DNA of 64,000 nt from CALMNV01 sp035688975 (GTDB lineage: Bacteria; Actinomycetota; Actinomycetes; Actinomycetales; Dermatophilaceae), in NCBI RefSeq assembly GCF_035688975.1, contig NZ_DASSMH010000115.1:1-64000 (forward strand), read 5' to 3'. Made by a program: the position numbers and the translations under genes. The notes below the pieces were generated by a model. That model searched no databases and was not told the DNA's origin. It saw nothing but the letters and a program-made list of their open reading frames with translations. Numbering within the stretch: position 1 is the stretch's first letter; each line of letters opens with the position of its first letter. Positions 10,436 through 17,931 of this stretch are shown piece by piece.

Positions 10436-10464
10436 TTGGGCGAGTGCGGGTGGGCCGGTAGTAT
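10436..10464 (+). promoter_or_regulatory. promoter of the tRNA-Gln gene
   Basis: TTGGGC at 10436-10441 and TAGTAT at 10459-10464 are separated by 17 bp, about 55 bp before the tRNA-Gln 5' end. A GGCATAC word lies just upstream. Confidence 0.55.
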
Positions 10465-10518
10465 TTCCCTTCGGTTCCCCCCGACGCCCGTCCTCGACGC
10501 GCTCAGCGGGAAACCCCT

Positions 10519-10590
10519 TGGGGTATGGTGTAATTGGCAACACTACGGTTTCTGGTTCCGTCATTCTAGGTTCGAGTCCTGGTACCCCAG
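10519..10590 (+). tRNA. tRNA-Gln (CUG)
   Basis: A cloverleaf folds with acceptor stem TGGGGTA/TACCCCA, a 3-bp D stem, anticodon CTG at 10552-10554 and T arm with TTCGAGT loop. The following CCA (10591-10593) is encoded. Oddity: the anticodon stem ACGGT/TCCGT has a U-U mismatch at its loop-closing pair (positions 31-39). The gene lies between gltX and tRNA-Glu. Confidence 0.95.
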
Positions 10591-10681
10591 CCACGGTCCG
10601 CCCCGGTGGGCCGATTCGGAGAAAGCCCCGCCTCGCGGTAAGGTTCTCTCCGTTGTGCCGAGCCTCGCTCGGCCGCCACGT

Positions 10682-10754
10682 GGCCCCGTTGTGTAGCGGC
10701 CTAGCACGCCGCCCTCTCAAGGCGGTAGCGCGGGTTCGAATCCCGTCGGGGCTA
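10682..10754 (+). tRNA. tRNA-Glu (CUC)
   Basis: Acceptor stem GGCCCCG/CGGGGCT, anticodon stem CCGCC/GGCGG around loop CTCTCAA with anticodon CTC, T loop TTCGAAT, discriminator A and an encoded CCA at 10755-10757. A TAAGGT hexamer at 10639-10644 could be its own -10; read-through from tRNA-Gln is also possible. A stable hairpin follows. Confidence 0.96.
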
Positions 10755-10762
10755 CCACGTGC

Positions 10763-10795
10763 GCAAGGCCCGGGCCGTCGCGGTCCGGGCCTTGC
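10763..10795 (+). terminator. terminator hairpin after tRNA-Glu
   Basis: Perfect 11-bp inverted repeat GCAAGGCCCGG / CCGGGCCTTGC with an 11-nt loop, directly after the tRNA. There is no T-run, as is common in high-GC actinobacteria. Confidence 0.7.
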
Positions 10796-10824
10796 TGCGT
10801 GTGGCGGCCGACTGCCGGAGGCTG

Positions 10825-11832
10825 TCAGCCCAAGGCTCGCAGCCGGGGCAGCACGTCCTGGCGGAACTGCTCGAGGAACCGTCCCTGGTCGGCGCCGGGG
10901 GCATGCACCACGAGGTGGTTGAAGCCCCAGTCGACATACTGCTTGATCTCCGCCGCGGCGTGCTCGGGGTCGCTCGTGACGATCCAGCGCTTGGCGACCT
11001 GCTCGTCGCTCAGCTCGTCCGCGAGGCGCTCCATCTCGACCGGGTCGTCCACGCCGTGCTTCTGCTCGGCCGTGAGGGACAGCGGCGCCCAGAACCGGCA
11101 GTTGGTGAGGGCGGTGTCCGGGTCGCGGTCATAGGACAGCTTGATCTCGATCATCCGGTCGAGCTGCTCGCGCGTGCGGCCCGACTTCTCGAGCCCCTCG
11201 TCGACGGCGGGCAGCAGCTTGTCCTCGTAGAGCGCGCGGCCCTTGCCTGAGGTGCAGATGAAGCCGTCTCCGGACCGACCGGCATACCGCGCGACCAGGG
11301 GTCCCCCGGCCGCCACGTAGACCGGGATGGGCTCGTCGGGACGGTCGTACACCGTCGCGTCGTGGGTGCGGAAGTAGGTGCCCTCGAAGGTCACCCGCTC
11401 CTCGGTCCACAGCCGGCGCATCAGGGTCACGGACTCACGCAGCCGGGCGAAGCGCTCCTTGAACTCGGGCCACGGCGAGCCGGCCGCGCCGACGGCCACC
11501 TCGTTGAGCGCCTCGCCCGTGCCGATCCCGAGGACGATCCGCCCGGGGTGCAGGGCCCCGAGGGTCCCGAAGGCCTGGGCGACGACCGCCGGGTTGTAGC
11601 GGAAGGTCGGCGTCATCACGGAGGTCCCGAGCTGCACCCTCGCGGTGCGCTCGCCGGCGGCGGCCAGCCACGACATGGCGAAGGGGGCATGTCCCGCTTG
11701 GTGCCGCCACGGCTGGAAGTGGTCCGAGATGAAGACCGAGTCGAGCCCGCACTGCTCCGCCTGCACGGCATACTCCAGCAGCTCCCGAGGGCCGAACTGC
11801 TCCGCTGACGCCTTCCAGCCGATCTTGAGCAC
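10825..11832 (-). CDS. fgd: F420-dependent glucose-6-phosphate dehydrogenase
   Basis: Luciferase-like monooxygenase-fold enzyme oxidising glucose 6-phosphate while reducing coenzyme F420. The sequence follows mycobacterial Fgd1 closely over its 335 residues: KASAEQFGPRELLEYA at the start, SDHFQPWRHQ near residue 36, GTSVMTPTFRYNPAVVAQAF, GTGEALNE near 104, and FWAPLSLTAEQKH. The GTG start has AAGGAG 6 nt upstream. It supplies F420H2 to F420-dependent reductases; the F420 gene cofC/fbiD lies 5 kb away. Cytosolic, apparently a single-gene unit. Confidence 0.95.
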   Translation of the reverse strand: MLKIGWKASAEQFGPRELLEYAVQAEQCGLDSVFISDHFQPWRHQAGHAPFAMSWLAAAGERTARVQLGTSVMTPTFRYNPAVVAQAFGTLGALHPGRIVLGIGTGEALNEVAVGAAGSPWPEFKERFARLRESVTLMRRLWTEERVTFEGTYFRTHDATVYDRPDEPIPVYVAAGGPLVARYAGRSGDGFICTSGKGRALYEDKLLPAVDEGLEKSGRTREQLDRMIEIKLSYDRDPDTALTNCRFWAPLSLTAEQKHGVDDPVEMERLADELSDEQVAKRWIVTSDPEHAAAEIKQYVDWGFNHLVVHAPGADQGRFLEQFRQDVLPRLRALG

Positions 11833-11876
11833 GCGCGTCTCCTTCGTCGTGGTGGTGCGGCCAGCCTAGAGCCGGG

Positions 11877-12893
11877 TCACCAGTGGACGACGACCCTGTC
11901 CCCGACCCGCGTCTCGGCGTAGAGCCGCGTGATGCCGGCCCAGCTGCGGACGTTGACGCACCCGTGCGAGGCGCCGGCGTAGCCGAGGCGGGCGAAGTTG
12001 GACGAGTAGTGCACCGCCTGGCCCCCGCTGAAGAACATGGAGTAGGGCATGGGCGTGTGGTAGATCGTCGAGATGACGTCCTTCTTCTTCCACGAGATGG
12101 CGAAGACGCCCTCGCGGGTCGGCAGCTCGTCACTGCCGAACCGCACGTCCATCGAGTACTGAGGTATGCCGTCGACGACCCACGTGAGCGTGTTGGTCCC
12201 CTTGCTGACGCACACGGCGCGACCCGTGAGGCAACGCGCGTCGACGTCCCAGCGCGCGGCGGCGGCCGGCTTGGGCACCGGTCGGGGCCGCACGTTGGCC
12301 AGCTCGTCGGCCGTCGGCAGGCGCGTCATGGCGACGAGCCGGGCCCTCGTCTGCACGTCGAACGTGCCCGTCGCGGACAGGCCGCGCCGGCCCTGGAAGC
12401 CCGCCACGGCGCTCGTCGTGCGGGAGCCGTAGGAGCCCGTGACGTCGCCCTCCCACCAGCCGATCTGGCGCAGCCGGGCCTGCAGCCCCCGGACCGCGGC
12501 GCCGGTGTCGCCCGCCCGCAGGAGCACGGCCGGCGCGGCCCTGCGTGCGGTCATGGCGGCCTTGGGAGCTCGAGCTGCGGGCGTGGTAGCGGCTGCGTCC
12601 GCCGCAGGACGGGGGGCGGACGAGGCGGCGCGTGGGACCCCGCCGGCGTTGCCGGACGTGGGCCGGCTGCTCCGAGCCGAGGCCGTGGACGAGGCCGGCG
12701 TCGTCGGCGACACGGCGTTCGGCGACGTCGTGTCCGGGGAGGTGGCAGGGGCGCCAGCGGTCGGCACGACGGTCGGTGCCGTGGACCCGGCGGGGACGGA
12801 GGTGCAGGCCGCCGCGAGGACGGTCACCAGGCCCGCACCCACGGCCGCTGGCCACCTGCGACGTTCGCTCGCGAGACCCGCCTCCTGCGCCAT
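11877..12893 (-). CDS. lipoprotein L,D-transpeptidase with peptidoglycan-binding domain
   Basis: A 338-residue cell-wall enzyme expected to form 3-3 peptidoglycan crosslinks. In order: a signal peptide with lipobox LAAAC (lipidated C30), a Thr/Ser/Pro/Ala-rich linker to about residue 115, a PG_binding_1 domain (GAAVRGLQARLRQIGWWEGD), and a C-terminal YkuD domain with the catalytic motif ASHGCVNV near residue 308. The ATG giving MAQEAGLASE has GGAGGGAG upstream; a frame extending to 13529 is antisense of the IclR gene and rejected. Membrane-anchored, acting outside. Confidence 0.9.
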   Translation of the reverse strand: MAQEAGLASERRRWPAAVGAGLVTVLAAACTSVPAGSTAPTVVPTAGAPATSPDTTSPNAVSPTTPASSTASARSSRPTSGNAGGVPRAASSAPRPAADAAATTPAARAPKAAMTARRAAPAVLLRAGDTGAAVRGLQARLRQIGWWEGDVTGSYGSRTTSAVAGFQGRRGLSATGTFDVQTRARLVAMTRLPTADELANVRPRPVPKPAAAARWDVDARCLTGRAVCVSKGTNTLTWVVDGIPQYSMDVRFGSDELPTREGVFAISWKKKDVISTIYHTPMPYSMFFSGGQAVHYSSNFARLGYAGASHGCVNVRSWAGITRLYAETRVGDRVVVHW

Positions 12894-12987
12894 GGTGCTC
12901 CCTCCGGCCGTGCGGTGCTGTCCTGCCATGGTGACGCGCGAGCGTGTCCCGCGCGTTGACGTTCGCCGAAGGCGGACAGCGGAGCGG

Positions 12988-13734
12988 TCAGGAGGAGGGC
13001 TGCTGCTGTTGCTGCATCGCGTGGTGCCGGCGCAGCACCTCGGTGAGCTTGTTCGCGCCGGCGACCACCGTCGCGGCGTGCAGGCGACCCGGTTGGCGCG
13101 AGAGCCGCTCGATCGGGCCCGAGATCGACACCGCCGCGACGACCCGGCCGGACGGTCCCCGCACGGGGGCGGAGACCGACGCGACGCCCGGCTCCCGCTC
13201 CGCGACGCTCTGTGCCCAGCCGCGGCGCCGCACCCCGGAGAGGGCGGTCGCGGTGAAGGCCGCGCCCTGCAGGCCGCGGTGCAGCCGGTCCGGCTCCTCC
13301 CAGGCGAGCAGGACCTGCGCCGCCGAGCCGGCCAGCATCGACAGGGTGGCGCCGACGGGGATGGAGTCGCGCAGACCGACCGGCCGCTCGGCCGCGGCGA
13401 CGCAGATGCGCTGGTCGCCCTGGCGCCGGAAGAGCTGAGCGCTCTCGTTCGTGTGGTCGCGCAGCGCCCCGAGGACCGGCCCGGCGGCGGCGAGCAGCCG
13501 GTCCTCACCCGCGGCCGAGGCGAGCTCACCGAGGCGCGGGCCGAGAACGAACCGGCCCTGCATGTCCCGCGAGACGAGGCGGTGGTGCTCGAGGGCCACC
13601 GCGAGGCGGTGCGCGGTGGGCCGGGCCAAGCCGGTGGCCCCTACGAGCTGCGCGAGGGTCGCTGGACCGGCCTCGAGCGCGCCGAGCACGGTGGCGGCCT
13701 TGTCGAGGACGCCGACTCCACTAGAGTTGTCCAT
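12988..13734 (-). CDS. IclR-family regulator of leucine biosynthesis (NdgR/LtbR type)
   Basis: A 248-residue IclR protein. The N-terminal winged HTH is at residues 8-65 (LAQLVGATGLARPTAHRL), then the IclR effector domain. The C-terminus ends in a short MQQQQQPSS run. The ATG (MDNSSGVG) sits 7 nt after a TATCAT hexamer, suggesting a leaderless transcript. Divergence from leuCD across a perfect palindrome is the arrangement of NdgR in Streptomyces and LtbR in Corynebacterium, which control leuCD and related amino-acid genes; that role is inferred from context. Confidence 0.87.
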   Translation of the reverse strand: MDNSSGVGVLDKAATVLGALEAGPATLAQLVGATGLARPTAHRLAVALEHHRLVSRDMQGRFVLGPRLGELASAAGEDRLLAAAGPVLGALRDHTNESAQLFRRQGDQRICVAAAERPVGLRDSIPVGATLSMLAGSAAQVLLAWEEPDRLHRGLQGAAFTATALSGVRRRGWAQSVAEREPGVASVSAPVRGPSGRVVAAVSISGPIERLSRQPGRLHAATVVAGANKLTEVLRRHHAMQQQQQPSS

Positions 13735-13742
13735 GCAATGAT

Positions 13743-13771
13743 ATTGACGTCTCAGGCACTGAGACGTCAAT
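13743..13771. promoter_or_regulatory. palindromic operator between the IclR gene and leuC
   Basis: Two perfect 13-bp arms, ATTGACGTCTCAG and CTGAGACGTCAAT, around GCA. The outer TTGACG on each strand can serve as a -35 element, so the operator overlaps both divergent promoters. It is the obvious binding site for the adjacent IclR protein. Confidence 0.85.
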
Positions 13772-13871
13772 CCGGGCGTGGAACAAAAGGTCCACGCTGG
13801 GGAGGAAGCGACGTCGCGGAGGAGCGCTGGCCCGTCCGCGCGCCGGCCACCAGCGACAGCGGAGGATGGAC

Positions 13872-15287
13872 ATGGCAGGCACTCTTGCCGAGAAGGTGTG
13901 GGACGCACACGTCGTGCGCCGTGCCGAGGGTGAGCCGGATCTGCTCTACATCGACCTCCACCTCCTCCACGAGGTGACGAGCCCGCAGGCCTTCGACGGC
14001 CTGCGACTCGCCGGGCGGCCGGTCCGGCGTCCCGACCTGACCCTCGCCACCGAGGACCACAACGTGCCCACGACGCCGGGGCCGATCACGGACCCGGTCT
14101 CCAAGGTGCAGGTGGAGACGCTCCGGCGCAACTGCGAGGAGTTCGGTGTGCGCCTCTATCCCATGGGCGACGCCGAGCAGGGCATCGTGCACGTGGTCGG
14201 CCCCCAGCTCGGGCTCACCCAGCCGGGCATGACGGTCGTCTGCGGCGACAGCCACACCTCGACGCATGGCGCGTTCGGTGCCCTGGCCTTCGGCATCGGC
14301 ACGTCCGAGGTGGAGCATGTCCTCGCCACCCAGACGCTGCCGCTCAAGCCCTTCCGGACGCTCGCCGTCAACGTGCGTGGCCGACTCGCCGACGGGGTGA
14401 CCGCCAAGGACATCATCCTCGCGCTCATCGCCCAGATCGGCACGGCCGGTGGCCAGGGCTACGTCATCGAGTACCGCGGCGAGGCCATCGAGGCCCTGTC
14501 GATGGAGGCGCGGATGACGGTCTGCAACATGTCCATCGAGGCCGGTGCGCGCGCCGGCATGATCGCCCCCGACGACGTCACCTTCGACTACCTCGCCGGT
14601 CGCCCGCACGCTCCTCACGGCGCCGACTGGGACGCCGCCGTGAAGGAGTGGCGCACGCTGCGCAGCGACGACGACGCCGTCTTCGACGCCGAGGTCGACA
14701 TCGACGCCTCCAGCCTCACGCCCTTCGTCACGTGGGGCACCAACCCGGGACAGGGCCTTCCGCTCGACGCGAGCGTGCCCGACCCGGAGTCCTTCGCCGA
14801 CGAGAGCGAGCGTCTCGCCGCCGCGAACGCCCTCGCCTACATGGGCCTCGAGCCGGGGACCCGACTGCGCGACATCAAGGTCGACACGGTCTTCATCGGC
14901 TCGTGCACCAACGGACGCATCGAGGACCTGCGTGCCGCCGCGGCCGTCGTCCGGGGACACCACGTCGCCGAGGGGGTGCGGATGCTCGTCGTGCCCGGAT
15001 CCGCCAGGGTCCGTCTCCAGGCAGAGGCCGAGGGGCTCGACCAGGTCTTCCGCGACGCGGGGGCCGAGTGGCGGCTGGCAGGGTGCTCGATGTGCCTCGG
15101 CATGAACCCCGACACGCTGGCGCCGGGTGAGCGCAGCGCCTCGACGTCGAACCGCAACTTCGAGGGGCGTCAGGGCAAGGGCGGGCGCACCCACCTCGTC
15201 AGCCCGCTGGTGGCGGCGGCGACCGCGGTCCGGGGCACGCTCGCCGCCCCCGCCGACCTCACCTCGCGCGTGCACCAGGAGGCCTGA
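13872..15287 (+). CDS. leuC: 3-isopropylmalate dehydratase large subunit
   Basis: Aconitase-family 4Fe-4S enzyme that isomerises 2- to 3-isopropylmalate with LeuD in leucine synthesis. It is 471 residues, full length. Early substrate-binding blocks TEDHNVPTT and GDSHTSTHGAFG are present, and the cluster cysteines appear in IGSCTNGR (about 347) and GCSMCLGMNPD (about 407 and 410). Two ATGs lie 6 nt apart; the second (13872) is 6 nt after GGAGG and is preferred. leuD follows after 3 bp. Control by the upstream palindrome is likely. Confidence 0.97.
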   Translation: MAGTLAEKVWDAHVVRRAEGEPDLLYIDLHLLHEVTSPQAFDGLRLAGRPVRRPDLTLATEDHNVPTTPGPITDPVSKVQVETLRRNCEEFGVRLYPMGDAEQGIVHVVGPQLGLTQPGMTVVCGDSHTSTHGAFGALAFGIGTSEVEHVLATQTLPLKPFRTLAVNVRGRLADGVTAKDIILALIAQIGTAGGQGYVIEYRGEAIEALSMEARMTVCNMSIEAGARAGMIAPDDVTFDYLAGRPHAPHGADWDAAVKEWRTLRSDDDAVFDAEVDIDASSLTPFVTWGTNPGQGLPLDASVPDPESFADESERLAAANALAYMGLEPGTRLRDIKVDTVFIGSCTNGRIEDLRAAAAVVRGHHVAEGVRMLVVPGSARVRLQAEAEGLDQVFRDAGAEWRLAGCSMCLGMNPDTLAPGERSASTSNRNFEGRQGKGGRTHLVSPLVAAATAVRGTLAAPADLTSRVHQEA

Positions 15288-15290
15288 GCC

Positions 15291-15884
15291 ATGGAACCGT
15301 TCCAGACCCACACCGGCATCGGCGTGCCGCTGCGCCGCAGCAACGTCGACACCGACCAGATCATCCCGGCGGAGTACCTCAAGCGCGTGACGCGCAGCGG
15401 CTTCGAGGACGGGCTCTTCGCCGCTTGGCGCAAGGACCCCTCCTTCGTCCTCAACAACCCGCGGTATGCCGCCGGCTCGGTCCTCGTGGCCGGCCCGGAC
15501 TTCGGCACAGGCTCGAGCCGCGAGCACGCCGTGTGGGCGCTGATGAACTACGGCTTCCGCGTCGTCATCTCCTCCCGCTTCGCCGACATCTTCCGCGGCA
15601 ACAGCGGCAAGCAGGGCCTGCTCACCGGCGTCGTGTCCCAGGACGACGTCGAGCTGCTCTGGAAGTACCTCGAGAACAACCCGGGGGCCGAGGTGACCGT
15701 CGACCTGGTGTCCCGGACCGTGACCGCCGGTGAGATCGTCGCGCCCTTCGACGTCGACGACTACACCCGTTGGCGGCTGCTCGAGGGCCTCGATGACATC
15801 GGCCTGACGTTGCGCCACGAGGACGCGGTCACCGCCTACGAGGCCACCCGCCCGTCGCACAAGCCGGTCACGACCCCTTCCTGA
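15291..15884 (+). CDS. leuD: 3-isopropylmalate dehydratase small subunit
   Basis: A 197-residue swivel-domain partner of LeuC. RRSNVDTDQIIPAEYLKR near residue 14 and GPDFGTGSSREHAVWAL near 68 are the LeuD signatures. The ribosome site GGAGG is inside the leuC 3' end and only 3 bp separate the genes, so the two are translationally linked. A hairpin follows the stop. Confidence 0.97.
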   Translation: MEPFQTHTGIGVPLRRSNVDTDQIIPAEYLKRVTRSGFEDGLFAAWRKDPSFVLNNPRYAAGSVLVAGPDFGTGSSREHAVWALMNYGFRVVISSRFADIFRGNSGKQGLLTGVVSQDDVELLWKYLENNPGAEVTVDLVSRTVTAGEIVAPFDVDDYTRWRLLEGLDDIGLTLRHEDAVTAYEATRPSHKPVTTPS

Positions 15885-15891
15885 CGCCCGG

Positions 15892-15914
15892 AATCCCTTG
15901 TGCCGCAAGGGATT
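15892..15914 (+). terminator. hairpin after leuD
   Basis: Perfect 9-bp stem AATCCCTTG / CAAGGGATT with loop TGCCG starts 8 nt after the leuD stop; unusually AT-rich for this window. No clear T-run follows. Probable end of the leuCD message. Confidence 0.6.
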
Positions 15915-16128
15915 GCATCTCTGGCGACCGGCACTGGCGCCGTGGTGGGCCGTTTCCGGTGAGCCGTCATGAGCCCGCGGACCCAGTGGAAAGTCATTGC
16001 GACACAATGAAAAGGGTCCGCCGGGTGATGGACGAGGGGCCGCTGGCGTCCTAACGTCGGAGACGAACCGGATCTTTCCGGACCCACCGTCGGGTCGTCC
16101 AACCCGACAGTCCACTGGAGGGGAAGAC

Positions 16129-16899
16129 GTGAACAAGGCCGAACTGATCGATGCTCTTGAGGCGAAACTCGGAAACAAGCGGGCCGCGACCGATGCGCTG
16201 GACGCCTTGCTCGACGTCGTCATCCGGGAGGTGGCGCGGGGAGGCAAGGTCGGCATCACCGGCTTCGGCACCTTCGAGCGGGCCGACCGTCGGGCCCGGA
16301 CGGGACGAAACCCGAAGACCGGTGTGTCCGTGAAGATCAAGAAGACCCGGGTCCCGAAGTTCCGCCCGGGCACCAACTTCAAGGAGGTCGTCTCCGGCGC
16401 CAAGAAGCTCGGCAAGAACGAGCTCGCCGCAAGCCGGGCGACCGCCGGCTCCGCCGCGCGCGCCGGTTCGGCGGCCACACCGGCTGTGAAGACGGCGGCG
16501 ACCAAGACCGCTGCGACCAAGACCGCTGCGACCAAGACGGCTGCCACCAAGACCGCTGCCACCAAGACCGCTGCCACCAAGGCGGCTGCCACCAAGACGG
16601 CTGCCACCAAGGCCGCTGCGACCAAGACGGCTGCGACCAAGGCCGCGAAGAGCACGCCCGCCAAGACGGCCACGAAGCGGTCTGGCGGTGTCGCCGCGGC
16701 GACGAGCGGCACGTCCGCCGCCCGATCGACGACGCCGAGGAGCGCGGCAGCGAGCAAGCGGGCGGCGAGCACGTCCGCATCCACGGCGGGCGCCCCGGCC
16801 TCGACCGGCAGCGCGCCGCGCAAGACCGCGACGAAGGCGGCCTCGTCGGGCGCCACAGCCAAGAAGGCCAGCACCCGCAAGGCCGCCGCCGGGCGCTGA
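16129..16899 (+). CDS. hupB: HU-family DNA-binding protein with long basic C-terminal tail
   Basis: Nucleoid-associated protein of 256 residues. Residues 1-90 form a standard HU core: MNKAELIDALEAKLGNKRAA, GKVGITGFGTFERADR, and the DNA-clamping arm GRNPKTG. The remaining ~165 residues are a Lys/Ala/Thr/Ser tail like that of mycobacterial HupB, with ten TK(T/A)AA pentapeptides at its centre. The GTG follows GGAGGGG by 6 nt. The 244-bp leader upstream is AT-richer than its surroundings and likely holds a strong promoter. Expected to bind DNA non-specifically and compact the chromosome. Confidence 0.96.
   Translation: MNKAELIDALEAKLGNKRAATDALDALLDVVIREVARGGKVGITGFGTFERADRRARTGRNPKTGVSVKIKKTRVPKFRPGTNFKEVVSGAKKLGKNELAASRATAGSAARAGSAATPAVKTAATKTAATKTAATKTAATKTAATKTAATKAAATKTAATKAAATKTAATKAAKSTPAKTATKRSGGVAAATSGTSAARSTTPRSAAASKRAASTSASTAGAPASTGSAPRKTATKAASSGATAKKASTRKAAAGR
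16501..16647 (+). repeat. 15-bp coding tandem repeat in the HU tail
   Basis: About ten units of ACCAAGRCSGCTGCS, each coding TK(T/A)AA, in register with the reading frame. Likely to vary in copy number between strains. Confidence 0.9.
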
Positions 16900-16916
16900 G
16901 AGCAGCGCCAGCGGGT

Positions 16917-17813
16917 TCAGCGGATCTGTTGGCCCTCGCCGATGCCCACGATGTGCAGGGCGGTGACCCGGTCGGCGCTGACGTCGATGGTGACGCGCTG
17001 ACCGGGTCGGAGCAGGCGCAGCCCACTGCCGGCGAGGGCCTCTGCGTCGAAGGGCAGCTCGCTGCCGTCGTCGCGCAGCACGCTCCCCGTGCCGGTGCCT
17101 TCGTCGTAGCGGTGGACGGTCGCCTGCATGTGGCGAAATCTAGTGGCTGTCGTCGCGACCGGCTCGGTGACCGGCGCCTCGAGGACGCCCCCGACGACCG
17201 CATCGAGGGCCGAGCGCGTGGCGGGACCCAGCCCGAGCCGCACCGCTGCGGCCAGCGACTGCTCGTCGTCGACGTCGGTGCGCAGTCGCGGGAGGTCGAG
17301 GTCGAGACGCGCCGCACCGTCGGCGGCGTGGGCGGCCGCGCTCCCCACGCCGAAACGAGGGACGAACGACCGTCCGCAGCGCAGGACGGTGCCGGTCCCG
17401 TCCGCGTCGGGCACGAAGGACTGCTCGTGCTGTTCCGCCGCGACCAGGGCGGCCGCCAGGTCAGCTGGACGCAGCGCGGGGAGATCGCCGAGGAGTGCGG
17501 CATACGGCCCGGGGAGGGCCAGGGAACCCAAGGCCGCCGAGATCGCCTCGTTGAGCCCGCGGCCGGGATCGTCCACGACGATTGCCCCGGCGGCCGCCCA
17601 CGACGTGGCGAGCGGCCGGTCCGCGGTGACGAGGACGAGGCGCTGCGCCCCCACGACGGAGGCGGCGGCGCGCACCGTGTCGTCGGCGATCGCCCTGGTG
17701 AGCCGCTCGCGGTCCGGGCCCGCGGCCGCGGCCAGTCGCGACTTGCCGACTCGGGCGTCCTTGACCGGCACGACAACCCACCACGGGCGGCTGGGGCTGG
17801 AGGAGGCGCTCAT
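16917..17813 (-). CDS. CofC/FbiD guanylyltransferase fused to a cold-shock-like domain
   Basis: Residues 1-215 are a CofC/FbiD-type nucleotidyltransferase (WWVVVPVKDARVGKSRLA at the start, ALLGDLPALRPADLAAAL mid-domain), which activates 2-phospholactate or phosphoenolpyruvate with GTP in F420 synthesis. From residue 229 the same frame continues into MQATVHRYDEGTGTGSVLR..., a 70-residue cold-shock-like beta-barrel sequence that would normally be a separate small gene. A TAGATT hexamer 7 nt before that internal ATG could make it independently from a leaderless message (16917-17129). The ATG at 17813 was chosen over an upstream GTG for lack of family match. Confidence 0.85.
   Translation of the reverse strand: MSASSSPSRPWWVVVPVKDARVGKSRLAAAAGPDRERLTRAIADDTVRAAASVVGAQRLVLVTADRPLATSWAAAGAIVVDDPGRGLNEAISAALGSLALPGPYAALLGDLPALRPADLAAALVAAEQHEQSFVPDADGTGTVLRCGRSFVPRFGVGSAAAHAADGAARLDLDLPRLRTDVDDEQSLAAAVRLGLGPATRSALDAVVGGVLEAPVTEPVATTATRFRHMQATVHRYDEGTGTGSVLRDDGSELPFDAEALAGSGLRLLRPGQRVTIDVSADRVTALHIVGIGEGQQIR
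17137..17142 (-). promoter_or_regulatory. internal -10 hexamer TAGATT before the cold-shock-like domain
   Basis: On the minus strand TAGATT is followed after 7 nt by the internal ATG at 17129. The spacing equals that of the leaderless promoters elsewhere in the window. Confidence 0.5.
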
Positions 17814-17931
17814 GCTGGCGCCAACTCTCGCACCCGCCGCCCGCCTGCTCGACACCGGGCCATGCGGTGGACAAGATGAGGCGTCCGGCTGTTATCGCGA
17901 CCGTGCCGTCCGGCACCAGGAGGTCCTCGAC

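Noticed and set aside
13767..16880. Very long minus-strand open frame (1037 codons) opposite leuC, leuD and hupB
   Set aside because: It is the GC-rich antisense of well-supported genes; the repeated LVAAVLVAA segment is just the complement of the HU tail repeats.
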